Part shown: piece after piece, positions 40,248 to 49,174 of the stretch
Layout of the letters: each line of letters starts with the position of its first letter
Numbering within the stretch: position 1 is the first letter of the stretch
NCBI GenBank assembly: GCA_030639305.1
Contig: DAOWCY010000022.1
Location: 1-51,111 of the forward strand
From: JAGLQA01 sp023135565
GTDB taxonomy: Bacteria; Acidobacteriota; Aminicenantia; UBA2199
Direction of reading: 5' to 3'
DNA: 51,111 bases
Notes under the pieces: model-generated
What the model saw: the letters and a program-made list of their open reading frames with translations, nothing else
The model's database searches: none
Told to the model about the DNA's origin: nothing
Translations under genes and position numbers: made by a program

Positions 40248-41309
40248 ATGTTAAACAGGATAAAAAAAATTTTAACTCGTAAAAAAAGAGCCGGGGCGAT
40301 CCGGCAAGAATTCGACCGGGTATTTTCCGGTCTATCTCAAAATCCTCTTGATCCCGCGCTGCACAAGAAACTGGCAGACCTCTATGGAGAAAAAAATCAG
40401 TGGGTTCCCGCCATCTCCGAATACAGGACAGCTATCTCTCTCGGCGATAAAAGCGGCACTGTTTTTTTCTCACTTGCCCGGGCTTATTTTGCTCTCGGTT
40501 GTTTTAGCGCCGCGGTCTCTGCTGCCCGGAAAGCGCTTTCCCTGCCCGGTGGAACCGCCCCGGAAGGAGAAAACAGCGGCGAAGAGGCACAGAGGATAAT
40601 CGCCGCAGCGGAACAGCAGCCGGACTCTTTTTTACTCCACCATCATGAGCACAATCAGTATTACCGGCTGAGATCCATTGCAGATCACCTGGAAGGGCTT
40701 TTTAAAGGTCGGGAATTCTCTTTATTGGATGTAGGCGGCGGTTTGGGATTCTTATCTTTATTTTTGCCGGAAGCGGACTATGTGCTGGCCGAACCGGGCG
40801 TCAACCGCATCGACGGAGCAAAACTGCCTTTTGCGGATGAAGCCTTCGATGTAGTGGTTTCCTGTCATGTATTGGAACACATCCCCCCGCGGGAACGTCC
40901 CCAATTCTTAGATGCGTTATGCGCCAAATCCAAAAGGTACGTGATATTATTAAATCCTTTTGCAGGGAAAGATTCTTCTTTTGAAGAGCGTATGAATTTA
41001 ATCATCGAAAAGACCGGCTATTCCTGGGCGCAAGAGCATTTGGAATGCAGCCTGCCTACCCTGGAGGAAGTGACCCGTTTTGCTGAAGACAGGAACTATA
41101 AATACAAGATCGTTCCCAACGGCAATCTATCTTTAACCACAGCCTATGTATTTCTCAATTATTTTGCCGGTCTGGCTGGTAAAAGAGAAGATCTGGTGGA
41201 AATAAACCGTTATTTTAATGAAAAGTTATTCGATAAGTTGGATAGTGCGGAGATGCCCACCGCTTATCTTGTAGAGTTGGACAAGGGTGCGGCGCACCCA
41301 CCCTCTTAG
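40248..41309 (+). CDS. SAM-dependent methyltransferase with N-terminal TPR-like region
   Basis: ATG at 40248 is used (a TTG directly before it is the alternative). The first 115 residues contain two TPR-like helical pairs (LHKKLADLYGEKNQWVPAIS and FFSLARAYFALGCFSAAVSA). The methyltransferase domain follows: FSLLDVGGGLGFLSLFLP (SAM-binding), IDGAKLPFADEAFDVVVSCH and VLEHIPPRERPQFL. It is likely to methylate a nascent sugar in this cluster. The last seven residues (GAAHPPS) and stop come from the repeat at 41285, so the native 3' end was replaced or extended. Confidence 0.87.
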   Translation: MLNRIKKILTRKKRAGAIRQEFDRVFSGLSQNPLDPALHKKLADLYGEKNQWVPAISEYRTAISLGDKSGTVFFSLARAYFALGCFSAAVSAARKALSLPGGTAPEGENSGEEAQRIIAAAEQQPDSFLLHHHEHNQYYRLRSIADHLEGLFKGREFSLLDVGGGLGFLSLFLPEADYVLAEPGVNRIDGAKLPFADEAFDVVVSCHVLEHIPPRERPQFLDALCAKSKRYVILLNPFAGKDSSFEERMNLIIEKTGYSWAQEHLECSLPTLEEVTRFAEDRNYKYKIVPNGNLSLTTAYVFLNYFAGLAGKREDLVEINRYFNEKLFDKLDSAEMPTAYLVELDKGAAHPPS

Positions 41310-41724
41310 CCTCCGGCGTACCCACCCTCTTAGCCTCCGGCGGCCCTGCCGGGGGCCAAACTTTTGAAAAAGTTTGAACAAAACTTTTTATGAGCGATAC
41401 GCTCCTCTACACAATGAACGGCCAAAGTTGGCTCCTGCTGCGAAGCAGCTAATTGCTCCCCCACGCATGTGGGGTTGATCAAAACTTTTGATAATTTTAG
41501 ATGCAGTGTGTTTTTTAGTTAAATAAAAGTTTTTCGGGGGGTTGAGGGGGGCGGTTTTTCAAAAAAGCCCCCCTCACCGCCGGAGGCAAGAATTATGAAG
41601 ACTGAAAGACAGGAAGAATTTCAGCGTAACCCGCACTTGGCGGCCCTGCCGGGGGCCAAACTTTTGAAAAAGTTTGAACAAAACTTTTGATAATTTTAGA
41701 AGCAAAGGCAAAATAATATTCATC
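41285..41724 (-). repeat. Repeat cluster between methyltransferase and aminotransferase
   Basis: It opens with the gggtgcggcgcaccc element, in frame with the methyltransferase end. Reverse-oriented main units follow at 41335-41400 and 41638-41700 (ggccctgccgggggccaaac, ttttgaaaaagtttgaac). Between them lie gctgcgaagcagc, cccccacgcatgtgggg and a ggggg...ccccc hairpin. It contains one 31-codon frame starting at 41595 (separate entry). Confidence 0.85.
41595..41690 (+). pseudogene. Gene start cut off by a repeat (31 codons)
   Basis: gccggaggcaagaattATG reads MKTERQEEFQRNP and then runs straight into the repeat (HLAALPGAKLLKKFEQNF, stop). The first 13 codons do not belong to the repeat family and follow a plausible ribosome site, so they look like the start of a gene whose body has been replaced. 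Family cannot be told. Confidence 0.45.
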
Positions 41725-42915
41725 ATGAAAAAAAAGATAAAAGACCTGGCTGTTTTCGGCGGCACGCCGCTGTTTGATAAGACCCTGCACGTCGGCACTC
41801 CCAACACAGGCAGCAGGGAGAAACTATTCGCCCGCATCGAAGACCTTTTAGAACGCAACTGGCTAACCAACCGCGGCCCCTATGTTAAAGAATTCGAGGA
41901 AAAAGTCGCCCAAATGGTGGGCATCAAACACTGCATCGCCATGGCAAACGGCACTATCGCTTTAGAAATCGCCATCAGGGCGCTGGGTATGACCGGCGAA
42001 GTCATCGTGCCTTCTTTTACTTTTATTGCCACGGCTCATGCTTTGCAGTGGCAGGGAATAAAACCGGTTTTCTGCGACATCGACGCCGCTGCTCACAATA
42101 TAGACCCCGCCGCCGTGGAAGCGCTGATTACTCCCCGGACCACGGGCATTATCGGCACCCATGTGTGGGGCAGGCCCTGCCACATAGAAAACCTTACCCG
42201 CATCGCCGGGAAACACAACCTGAAACTCTTGTTCGACGCGGCTCATGCCTTTGCCTGCTCCTATAAAGGCCGGATGATCGGGCGCTTCGGCGACGCCGAG
42301 GTGTTTAGTTTCCATGCCACTAAATTTTTTAACACTTTCGAAGGTGGGGCAGTGGTGACAGATAATGACGAACTGGCCGAAAAAATCCGCCTGATGAAGA
42401 ATTTCGGTTTTGCCGGGGTAGATAAAGTGATCTATATCGGCACTAACGGCAAAATGAACGAAGTCTCCGCTGCCATGGGATTAACTTCTTTCGAGAGTAT
42501 GGCTGAATTTATCGAAGCGAATCGCAATAATTATCTTTATTATAAAGAGAAGCTGATGCCCATCCCCGGCATAGAAATTGCCCCTTATAATGAAAAAGAA
42601 AAATGTAATTATCAATACGTGGTTTTGGAAATCGACGCTTCTACGTTCGGTGTAAGCAGGGATGAGTTGGTGAAAATTTTTTCTGCTGAGAATATCCGGG
42701 CGCGCCGTTATTTTTATCCCGGCTGTCATCTTATGGAACCCTACGCCACCCTGGATCGCGGCAGTATGCCGAAACTGCCGCGAACCGACGTTTTATGCGA
42801 ACGGGTATTGACCTTGCCCACCGGCAGAACCATAGATAAAACAGATATCGACAAAATTGCCGCTCTTTTTATGTTTGTTCATAACAAAAGTAATGAAATA
42901 AAAGAAAAAACATGA
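41725..42915 (+). CDS. DegT/DnrJ/EryC1-type sugar aminotransferase
   Basis: ATG at 41725 (MKKKIKDLAVFGGTPLF) is chosen because the upstream 17 codons lie in the repeat. The product has 396 residues. NGTIALEIAIRALGMTGEVIVPSFTF, LFDAAHAFACSYKGR and the PLP-Lys in FSFHATKFFNTFEGGAVVT are classical family motifs. It transfers an amino group to a keto-sugar nucleotide, giving amino sugars for the surface glycan. The stop overlaps the next small gene (ATGA). Confidence 0.92.
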   Translation: MKKKIKDLAVFGGTPLFDKTLHVGTPNTGSREKLFARIEDLLERNWLTNRGPYVKEFEEKVAQMVGIKHCIAMANGTIALEIAIRALGMTGEVIVPSFTFIATAHALQWQGIKPVFCDIDAAAHNIDPAAVEALITPRTTGIIGTHVWGRPCHIENLTRIAGKHNLKLLFDAAHAFACSYKGRMIGRFGDAEVFSFHATKFFNTFEGGAVVTDNDELAEKIRLMKNFGFAGVDKVIYIGTNGKMNEVSAAMGLTSFESMAEFIEANRNNYLYYKEKLMPIPGIEIAPYNEKEKCNYQYVVLEIDASTFGVSRDELVKIFSAENIRARRYFYPGCHLMEPYATLDRGSMPKLPRTDVLCERVLTLPTGRTIDKTDIDKIAALFMFVHNKSNEIKEKT

Positions 42916-43097
42916 ATATTCTAAAAAAAATAAAGGACCCGCGCATCCGGTTTTTGAACTTAGCTGAACGGGGCAATTACCCGGAAAACAAGCGTCACCG
43001 GCACATGGTAGCCGGATCGGTGCCGTGCAACAAAGCCCCATTAAGACAGGGCGCTACCAGCCAGTGGGAGTGGGCCGAGGATAGGGAGGAATTTTGA
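42912..43097 (+). CDS. 61-residue protein coupled on both sides
   Basis: Its ATG overlaps the aminotransferase stop (ATGA) and its stop overlaps the TTG start of the next glycosyltransferase (TTGA). The N-terminus MNILKKIKDPRIRFLNLAERG recalls the start of TupA-like ATP-grasp or other glycan-cluster enzymes. The C-terminal part (VPCNKAPLRQGATSQWEWAE) has no resemblance I recognise. It may be a degraded gene whose ends remain because of translational coupling, or a true small protein. Confidence 0.5.
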   Translation: MNILKKIKDPRIRFLNLAERGNYPENKRHRHMVAGSVPCNKAPLRQGATSQWEWAEDREEF

Positions 43098-44293
43098 GAA
43101 TCGCTTTTATCACCACCGAATATGTGAATAATAAAACTTTCGATGGTGGGCTGGCTAACTATATTCGCCGGGTATCTTTAGCTTTGGCACGGATGGGTCA
43201 TCAGCCGCTGGTTATTTTTTTTTCCGATTGCCACAAAGAGAGCGAGGCAGACGGAGTGAAAATCATCCAGGTAAAATATACCCGCAGGTGGTGGTTTAAA
43301 ATATTGAACCTGTTTACTTTGCGGCGTTTTACTACGTTTCTTGAACTGCTCAATCTCAGTTTGCTTTTAAATGCCAAATTAAAAGAAGAACACGGGAAAC
43401 AGGAAATCCACATCGTGCAATACACCAGTCTCGGCGGCGTGGGATTTTTCCGGCTGCGGGGAATCCCGTCTGTAATCCGGGTATCGAGTCTTACCTCTCT
43501 CTGCCGCAAGAAAGGCGGTTATGATAGGCTTGGTCCTTTTGCGGCGCGGCAGCAGGAATTATTGGAACGCTGGGCCTTTAAAAAAGCCGACAGCCTGTTC
43601 GGCCCCAGTTATGTGATAGCCGCGGCAGTGAAGCAGGATGCGAAAAGGGACGTCCGGGTGATAGAGTCTCCTTTTGTCCTGGATAATGAAGAATTAGATA
43701 CAAGCCTGTACGAGAAATTTCTAAAAGATAAAAAATATTTGTTTTATTTCGGCAAGTTGAATGTGTTGAAAGGGATGGTGGTGATTGCCGGGATATTAGA
43801 AAAACTTCTCGCCCGGTACCCTGAGTTGTATTTTGTTTTTGTCGGCAAAGAGGACGCCGGATATGAAGGCAAAACCATGCGGGAATACTTGTTGGAGAAA
43901 GCTGGGGATTATCATGACAGGCTTATTTTTTTAGGGGCCTTGTCTCATGCCCGGCTGTATCCTATGTTAGAGAGGGCTCAGGCAGTGGTACTGCCTTCCT
44001 TGATAGATAACTTTCCTAATGCCTGCATCGAAGCCATGGCTTTTAAAAGAGTCGTAATCGGCACTTATGATACCAGTTTCGAGCAATTGATAGAGGACGG
44101 CCGGAGCGGTTTTTTGGCCGCGCCGGAAGATGCGACTTCTCTTTATGAAGCTGTAAGCAGGGCGTTGGATTTGTCTGAAGCGGCGAGGAAAAAGATGGGG
44201 GAAAAAGCAGCGCAGCGCATCGAAGATTTGGAACCGCGAAAAGTGGTCGAACAGTTAGTACGTTTTTATGAAGAAATTGTGGGGGAGCAATAA
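43094..44293 (+). CDS. Glycosyltransferase family 4 (GT4)
   Basis: TTG start at 43094 follows the strong site agggaggaat. The product has 399 residues with GT-B fold signs: RIAFITTEYVNNKTFDGGLANYIRRVSLAL near the start, KYLFYFGKLNVLKGMVVIAGIL in the middle, and the EX7E-like segment LPSLIDNFPNACIEAMAFKRVVI...FEQLIEDGRSGFL. It adds a sugar from a nucleotide donor to the growing lipid-linked glycan on the cytoplasmic face. Confidence 0.9.
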   Translation: MRIAFITTEYVNNKTFDGGLANYIRRVSLALARMGHQPLVIFFSDCHKESEADGVKIIQVKYTRRWWFKILNLFTLRRFTTFLELLNLSLLLNAKLKEEHGKQEIHIVQYTSLGGVGFFRLRGIPSVIRVSSLTSLCRKKGGYDRLGPFAARQQELLERWAFKKADSLFGPSYVIAAAVKQDAKRDVRVIESPFVLDNEELDTSLYEKFLKDKKYLFYFGKLNVLKGMVVIAGILEKLLARYPELYFVFVGKEDAGYEGKTMREYLLEKAGDYHDRLIFLGALSHARLYPMLERAQAVVLPSLIDNFPNACIEAMAFKRVVIGTYDTSFEQLIEDGRSGFLAAPEDATSLYEAVSRALDLSEAARKKMGEKAAQRIEDLEPRKVVEQLVRFYEEIVGEQ

Positions 44294-44456
44294 GTGGCTT
44301 CGCCGCAGGGGCAGCGTGTGAGCGCTTTTGATTTAAAATTATAAAAAGTTTTGATCAAACTTTTTCAAAAGTTTGGCCCCCGGCAGGGACCTGCCGCGCA
44401 GCGGCTTAACGCCACCCCACGCGCGTGGGGCCACCGGAGGTAAAAAAGGATTACAC
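44294..44456 (+). repeat. Mosaic repeat, forward, upstream of asparagine synthetase
   Basis: It contains cttcgccgcaggggcagcgt, gtgagcgcttttgatttaaa, agttttgatcaaactttttc, aaaagtttggcccccggcag, ggacctgccgcgcagcggct and ccccacgcgcgtggggccac, and ends in cggaggtaaaaaagga before the ATG. It is nearly the same as the 3' part of the unit at 39998. Confidence 0.88.
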
Positions 44457-46307
44457 ATGTGTGGAATAACTGGAATATTAAACTTAGACAAAACACCCGT
44501 CTCGCCGCGTTTATTAAAAGAGATGACAAATTCGTTAACTCACCGCGGCCCTGACGAAACAGACCTGTGGATAGACCGATTCGCCGGATTAGGTCACAGG
44601 AGGCTGTCTATTATCGACTTGCAAACGGGCAAGCAGCCCATGAGCGACCGGAGCAAAAAAATCTGGATCACTTATAACGGCGAACTGTACAATTTCCTCG
44701 AATTAAAAAAAATCCTGGAAAGCAAAGGTCATACTTTTCGCACCAACTCCGACACCGAAGTAATTATATATGCCTACTTAGAATGGGGCGACCGCTGCGT
44801 CGAAAAATTCCGCGGCATGTTTGCTTTTGCCATTGCCGACTTAATAAAAAAGAGGCTGTTTTTAGCCCGCGATCATTTCGGTATCAAACCTTTTTATTAT
44901 TATCTTTCCGGTGGAGTTTTCGCTTTTAGTTCCGAAATCCAGGCCCTCCTAAAAATAAAAAAGTCCCCCTTAACACTTGATTTTCCGGCTTTGGACCGTT
45001 ATTTGCAATTGCAGTATATCCCCGCTCCGGGCACTATTTTCCGGGAAATAAAAAAGCTCAAGCCCGCTCACTGCATGAATGTCTCTTTCGACGGCAAAGT
45101 GTCGCCGCAAAAAGAGTACTGGCAGTTGGATTTTAAACCCGACCCCCGGCCAACGCAAGAAGAACGGCTGGAAGCTTTAGAAGAAGTGCTGCGGGAATCT
45201 GTCAGGGCGCATCTTGTTTCCGATGTGCCTTACGGCGCTTTTCTTTCCGGCGGCGTCGATTCCAGCGCGGTAGTGGCGTACATGTCGCAGATTATGAACC
45301 GGCCCGTTAAAACCTTCACCATCGGTTTTGAAGAAGACGAATACAGCGAAATTCAATATGCCGCAGCCGTGGCTAAAAAATGGGGCACGGAACACCATGT
45401 GGAGATAGTGAAACCCGATGCCCTGAGTATTTTGCCCGACTTAGTGAAGCATTACGGCGAGCCCTTCGGCGACAGTTCAGCCGTGCCTACTTACTATGTG
45501 GCGAAAATGGCCCGCGAGCATGTCACCATGGTGCTTTCCGGTGACGGCGGCGATGAAACTTTCGGCGGTTACAGGTCGTACCAGGCCTGGATGAACTGGC
45601 TGCATTTTTGCGGCATGCCCGGCTGGAAGAAGTTTGTTTATCCGCTGGCCTCTATTTTGCGGCCCAACCGCTATCCGCGGCGGCTGCCTACTTTAACGAA
45701 CTGGTTAAGTTTCATCCAATATATAAATGAAAAAAGAAGGAAAATGTTATGGCGCGGAGAGTATTTAGAGAAATTGGATTTCCGGTTGGATTTTTTAGAA
45801 GCGGATTTTGCTAAAACGGCGCATTACGATCTCACCAACAAAGTGCAGTATTTAGATTTTAAGACTTACCTGCCCTATGACATATTGACCAAAGTAGACG
45901 CAGCCAGTATGATGAGCAGCCTGGAAGTAAGAACCCCATTAGTAGACAAAGAAGTGGTAGAATTTGCCGCCGGGCTGCCACAGGCGGTGAATATTGCGCC
46001 GCAGGAGGACGGCAAGTTCGAAGGGAAATTATTGTTAAAAACTTTGATGCGAAAATATTATCCCGAAGAGTTTGTCAGGCGGCCAAAGATGGGATTTGCC
46101 GTACCTTTGTTCAACTGGTTTTCTTCCAAAGATGCTTTGCAGGATGTGCTTACGGAGAGGTTGTTGAGCAGCGAATCGCGGGTGCTCGAGTTGTTTCGCC
46201 CCAGGATGGTAAAAAAACTAATCGCGGTCAACGAACCCGGACCTATCTGGCTGCTGTTATTTTTAGAAGAGTGGCTCAAGCAGAACCGGGAACACATTGC
46301 TTTATGA
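44457..46307 (+). CDS. asnB: Glutamine-dependent asparagine synthetase (AsnB-like)
   Basis: ATG at 44457 places the catalytic Cys at position 2 (MCGITGILNL); upstream codons are repeat. The product has 616 residues. The class-II glutamine amidotransferase domain (LTHRGPDE, WITYNGELYNF, SDTEVIIYAYLEWG, ARDHFGIKPFYYY) covers about 1-210. The ATP-pyrophosphatase domain follows with YGAFLSGGVDSSAVVAYM and LSGDGGDETFGGYRSY. Glycan clusters often carry such a gene to amidate uronic acids or to supply Asn. The ribosome site probably comes from the repeat end plus aaaaaagga. Confidence 0.93.
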   Translation: MCGITGILNLDKTPVSPRLLKEMTNSLTHRGPDETDLWIDRFAGLGHRRLSIIDLQTGKQPMSDRSKKIWITYNGELYNFLELKKILESKGHTFRTNSDTEVIIYAYLEWGDRCVEKFRGMFAFAIADLIKKRLFLARDHFGIKPFYYYLSGGVFAFSSEIQALLKIKKSPLTLDFPALDRYLQLQYIPAPGTIFREIKKLKPAHCMNVSFDGKVSPQKEYWQLDFKPDPRPTQEERLEALEEVLRESVRAHLVSDVPYGAFLSGGVDSSAVVAYMSQIMNRPVKTFTIGFEEDEYSEIQYAAAVAKKWGTEHHVEIVKPDALSILPDLVKHYGEPFGDSSAVPTYYVAKMAREHVTMVLSGDGGDETFGGYRSYQAWMNWLHFCGMPGWKKFVYPLASILRPNRYPRRLPTLTNWLSFIQYINEKRRKMLWRGEYLEKLDFRLDFLEADFAKTAHYDLTNKVQYLDFKTYLPYDILTKVDAASMMSSLEVRTPLVDKEVVEFAAGLPQAVNIAPQEDGKFEGKLLLKTLMRKYYPEEFVRRPKMGFAVPLFNWFSSKDALQDVLTERLLSSESRVLELFRPRMVKKLIAVNEPGPIWLLLFLEEWLKQNREHIAL

Positions 46308-46491
46308 TCTTAAACTCTACTATTACTGCCATGAAATTACTTTGCCTCCGGCGGCCCCACGCGCGTGGGGTGGCGTTAAGCCGCTGCGCGGCAGGTCCCT
46401 GCCGGGGGCCAAACTTTTGTAAAAGTTTGAACAAAACTTTTGATAAGTTAGAATCAAAATCGCTCACACGCTGCCCCCGCCGGAGGCAAAT
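46308..46491 (-). repeat. Mosaic repeat, reverse, ending in a cgccggaggc ribosome site
   Basis: It is the reverse complement of the 44294 element (gcctccggcggccccacgcg, gccgctgcgcggcaggtccc, gggggccaaacttttgtaaa, gcgaatcaaaatcgctcaca-like end), but it closes with a forward cgccggaggcaaat. Hence the RBS-like end is present at both borders. Confidence 0.85.
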
Positions 46492-47844
46492 ATGCTAACC
46501 GGGAAAAAAATATTAATCGTGCTTCGTACATTCAGGCATGGAGGCGCGGAGAAGCAGGCCGCCATGCTGGCCGGGCATCTCAAAAAAAACGAGAAAATGG
46601 ACGTCCATGTCTGGGCGTTTGAAGGGCACGGGCCTATCGAAACAATTTTAAAAAATCTCGATATTCCTTTTGCTATTCACTCTCCCGGTTTCTCGAAGTC
46701 CCGGCTTAAGAAAATATTCAGTTTGATAGGCTTTATTCTAAAAATAAGAAAATTAAAACCGCATATTTTGTTTCCTTATACCGATTTCCCAAACAAAGTA
46801 TGCTGTGCGCTGTGGAAACTAACCGGCGCCCGGGCCTGTATTTGGAACCAGCGCGATGAAGGCAAGGAAGTCACCGGCAAGCTGCTGGAGAAACGGGCAG
46901 TCGAGAAGGCGACTTTTTTTATTGCTAACTCTGCTGCCGGGAAAGAATTCTTAAAGAAGCAATTCGGTGTAGACAACCGGAGCATCGAAGTGATTCCCAA
47001 TGCCGTGAAAATAGTAGAACTGCCGCGAGTTTCCGCTAAATTTAGAGAAAAATTAGGAATACAGCCCGGTGATTTTGTAGTTACTATGGTTGCCAATTTG
47101 CAGCGCTACAAAGACCACGAAATTTTATTAGAAGCCTGGAGCATTTTCCTAAAACACACCGGGGACGCCCGCGCCGCTGACCTGCCTGCCGCGGAGCGGC
47201 TAAACAAAGGTTTTTGGAAGTCCAGAAACCTTTTTTCAAAAAGGTTTTTGGCCGCCGGAGGCAAAGTGCTCATCCTGGCCGGCAGGCACGACTCCACCTA
47301 CGGGAAATTATTTGAGATGGCGAAACGTTTAAATATCGCCTCATCTGTTCGATTTCCCGGCAGGATCGAGGATATTGCTCAGTTATTGGCTTTAACGGAC
47401 GCTGCGGTTTTGAGTTCGGTTTCTGAAGGCTGTCCTAATGTAGTGCTGGAATATATGGTTGCCGGGCTGCCCGTCGCCGCTACCGATATTGCCGCGGCGC
47501 GTGAACTTTTGGGCGCTGATTATTCTTTTTTGGCACCTAAAAAAGACCCGCGCGCTTTGGCGGAGAAAATCCTGGAACTTTACGACTCGCCCGAATTGCG
47601 TAAAGAAGTAGGGCGTAGGAATCTCGAAAGAGCCGAAACTCTTTTTACCCCGGAGAAGATATTCGGTCGTTTCGCCGCAGTATTAAAAGAGTATAGAATG
47701 AGTGAAAAAGATAACAATTATTTTAAAATCCGTGAAGGTACTGAAAGTAAAGGAGGCGTATTAGATAAACCAACTGTTCCAAGACCTTCCACTCCTCCAA
47801 AAGGACAGGGCGGTAAAAATACAGCCCCTAAACCCAAAAAATAA
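46492..47844 (+). CDS. Glycosyltransferase family 4 with an in-frame repeat insert
   Basis: ATG at 46492 sits six bases after cgccggaggc, the repeat end. MLTGKKILIVLRTFRHGGAE, then IANSAAGKEF, VIPNAVKI, KFREKLGIQPGDFVVTMVANLQRYKDHEILLEAW and the EX7E-like VSEGCPNVVLEYMVAGLPVA mark a GT4. Between SIFLKHT and GGKVLILAGR about 33 residues are inserted (47158-47270). The protein ends in a low-complexity Pro/Lys/Gly tail (about 40 residues) after the normal GT fold. Confidence 0.88.
   Translation: MLTGKKILIVLRTFRHGGAEKQAAMLAGHLKKNEKMDVHVWAFEGHGPIETILKNLDIPFAIHSPGFSKSRLKKIFSLIGFILKIRKLKPHILFPYTDFPNKVCCALWKLTGARACIWNQRDEGKEVTGKLLEKRAVEKATFFIANSAAGKEFLKKQFGVDNRSIEVIPNAVKIVELPRVSAKFREKLGIQPGDFVVTMVANLQRYKDHEILLEAWSIFLKHTGDARAADLPAAERLNKGFWKSRNLFSKRFLAAGGKVLILAGRHDSTYGKLFEMAKRLNIASSVRFPGRIEDIAQLLALTDAAVLSSVSEGCPNVVLEYMVAGLPVAATDIAAARELLGADYSFLAPKKDPRALAEKILELYDSPELRKEVGRRNLERAETLFTPEKIFGRFAAVLKEYRMSEKDNNYFKIREGTESKGGVLDKPTVPRPSTPPKGQGGKNTAPKPKK
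47158..47270 (+). repeat. In-frame repeat insertion within GT4 gene
   Basis: cctgccgcggagcggctaaa, the hairpin aaccttttttcaaaaaggtt and ggccgccggaggc are all modules of the intergenic family. They sit in the linker between the two GT-B domains and encode RAADLPAAERLNKGFWKSRN followed by LFSKRFLAA. The reading frame is maintained. Confidence 0.8.
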
Positions 47845-47869
47845 AAAAACGGGATAGTTTATAGAACAC

Positions 47870-47896
47870 CCCACTGAATCAATAGCGGGTTTTTTA
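47870..47896 (+). terminator. Weak hairpin followed by T-run
   Basis: cccact and agcggg pair with one mismatch around gaatcaat, followed by ttttttt at 47890. It lies 26 bases after the GT4 stop and may be a Rho-independent terminator. Confidence 0.35.
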
Positions 47897-47921
47897 TAGG
47901 GGGTGGGATCGACTCACCCCT

Positions 47922-47950
47922 TCGCGCCCTTCGTGTGCTTCGTGGTAAAA
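47922..47950 (+). repeat. Dispersed 'tcgtgtgcttcgtgg' repeat, copy 2
   Basis: cgcccttcgtgtgcttcgtg followed by gtaaaaaacac is similar to 10654-10688 and 49553-49580. It precedes the next glycosyltransferase by about 20 bases. Confidence 0.55.
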
Positions 47951-47968
47951 AACACTAATAATATAGAT

Positions 47969-49174
47969 ATGGAAAAAGAATCACCCAAAGTACTTTTTAT
48001 CGTAAACTGGTTCTACCCGGACAAAGACAGCCCGGTAAACGGCATCTTTAACCAAAAAAACGCCCGCGCCATCTCGAGATTCAATAAAGAGATTTGCGTA
48101 CTTTTTATTAACGATAAAGCTTCTTTGAAAAAACATTACAGTATCTCCTCCGCTGTCGAAGACAACATCTTTACAGTACGCTCTTATTTTAAAAGAAGCC
48201 GGTCACACAGCGGCCCCGCTAAAGGCTTGCAGAGAATTTGGGCTAAACTGGTTTTGCAGGTCAGGTATGCAAGAGCGCTGCTGAGAAGCTTCAAGACCGT
48301 AGAAAAAGAATTTGGCCGGCCCGAAATCTTTCATGTCAATATTATTCCGCCCCCGGTTTTCCGGCTGGTATGGCTTTTCAAATATAGGAAAACGCCTGTT
48401 TTGTTTACCGAGCACCTCTCAGATTTCCTACCGCAAAATATTATCAAAAGCCGCAGGTCGAAAATAAAAGACATACTCTTGCGGAACTTAATCAACGAAG
48501 GTTCCGGTCTGGTTGTGCCTTCCAGGGCGCTACGCGAAGGGCTGCGAATGCTGGGATTTGAGACTACTTATTTTATTATACCCAACGTAGTGGATACTTC
48601 CGTATTTTATCCGGCCAAAAGTTCCCGCAAAGCCGGGAAATTCAGGTTTGTTCATGTTTCCAACCTGAAAGAATTAAAAAATGTGACAGGTATTATCCGT
48701 ACTGCCAAAAGACTCTATGAAAAGAGACAGGATTTTGAAGTTCACATCATCGGCGACGGCCCGGACAGCCCGGACCTCCGGGAGATGGCGAAGAGTTTTG
48801 AAATTTTAGACAGGGTGGTTTTTTTTCATGGGCGTGAAACCGTATCCGGGGTGGCAGAAGGCATGAGAAACGCCGATTGTTTTATATTATTCAGCAGTTA
48901 TGAGAACTCGCCCTGTGTGATCGGGGAATCGCTTTGTTCCGGGATTCCCGTGATCGGCACCGATGTGGGCGGTATCCCGGAATTGGTGAATGAAAGGAAC
49001 GGCCTGTTAGTCACGCCGGGGAATGAGAACGAACTACTAAATGCCATGGAAAAAATGATCGTCGATATTTCCAAATATGATCGCGGCCAGATACGTTCGG
49101 CAGCAGTCGAGAAGTTCGATGCCGAAGCCATCGGTGAAAAATACAACCTTATATATCGTTCAATATTAAAATAA
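47969..49174 (+). CDS. Glycosyltransferase family 4 (GT4)
   Basis: ATG at 47969 (MEKESPKVLFIVNWFYPDKD) is chosen since the 22 upstream codons lie in the dispersed repeat. The product has 401 residues. VNGIFNQKNARAISRFN, NIIPPPVFRLVWLFKYRKTPVLFTEHLSDFL, YFIIPNVVDTSVF and the nucleotide-binding SSYENSPCVIGESLCSGIPVIGTDVGGIPELVNERNGLLV are typical GT4 marks. It acts in assembly of the surface polysaccharide. Confidence 0.91.
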   Translation: MEKESPKVLFIVNWFYPDKDSPVNGIFNQKNARAISRFNKEICVLFINDKASLKKHYSISSAVEDNIFTVRSYFKRSRSHSGPAKGLQRIWAKLVLQVRYARALLRSFKTVEKEFGRPEIFHVNIIPPPVFRLVWLFKYRKTPVLFTEHLSDFLPQNIIKSRRSKIKDILLRNLINEGSGLVVPSRALREGLRMLGFETTYFIIPNVVDTSVFYPAKSSRKAGKFRFVHVSNLKELKNVTGIIRTAKRLYEKRQDFEVHIIGDGPDSPDLREMAKSFEILDRVVFFHGRETVSGVAEGMRNADCFILFSSYENSPCVIGESLCSGIPVIGTDVGGIPELVNERNGLLVTPGNENELLNAMEKMIVDISKYDRGQIRSAAVEKFDAEAIGEKYNLIYRSILK

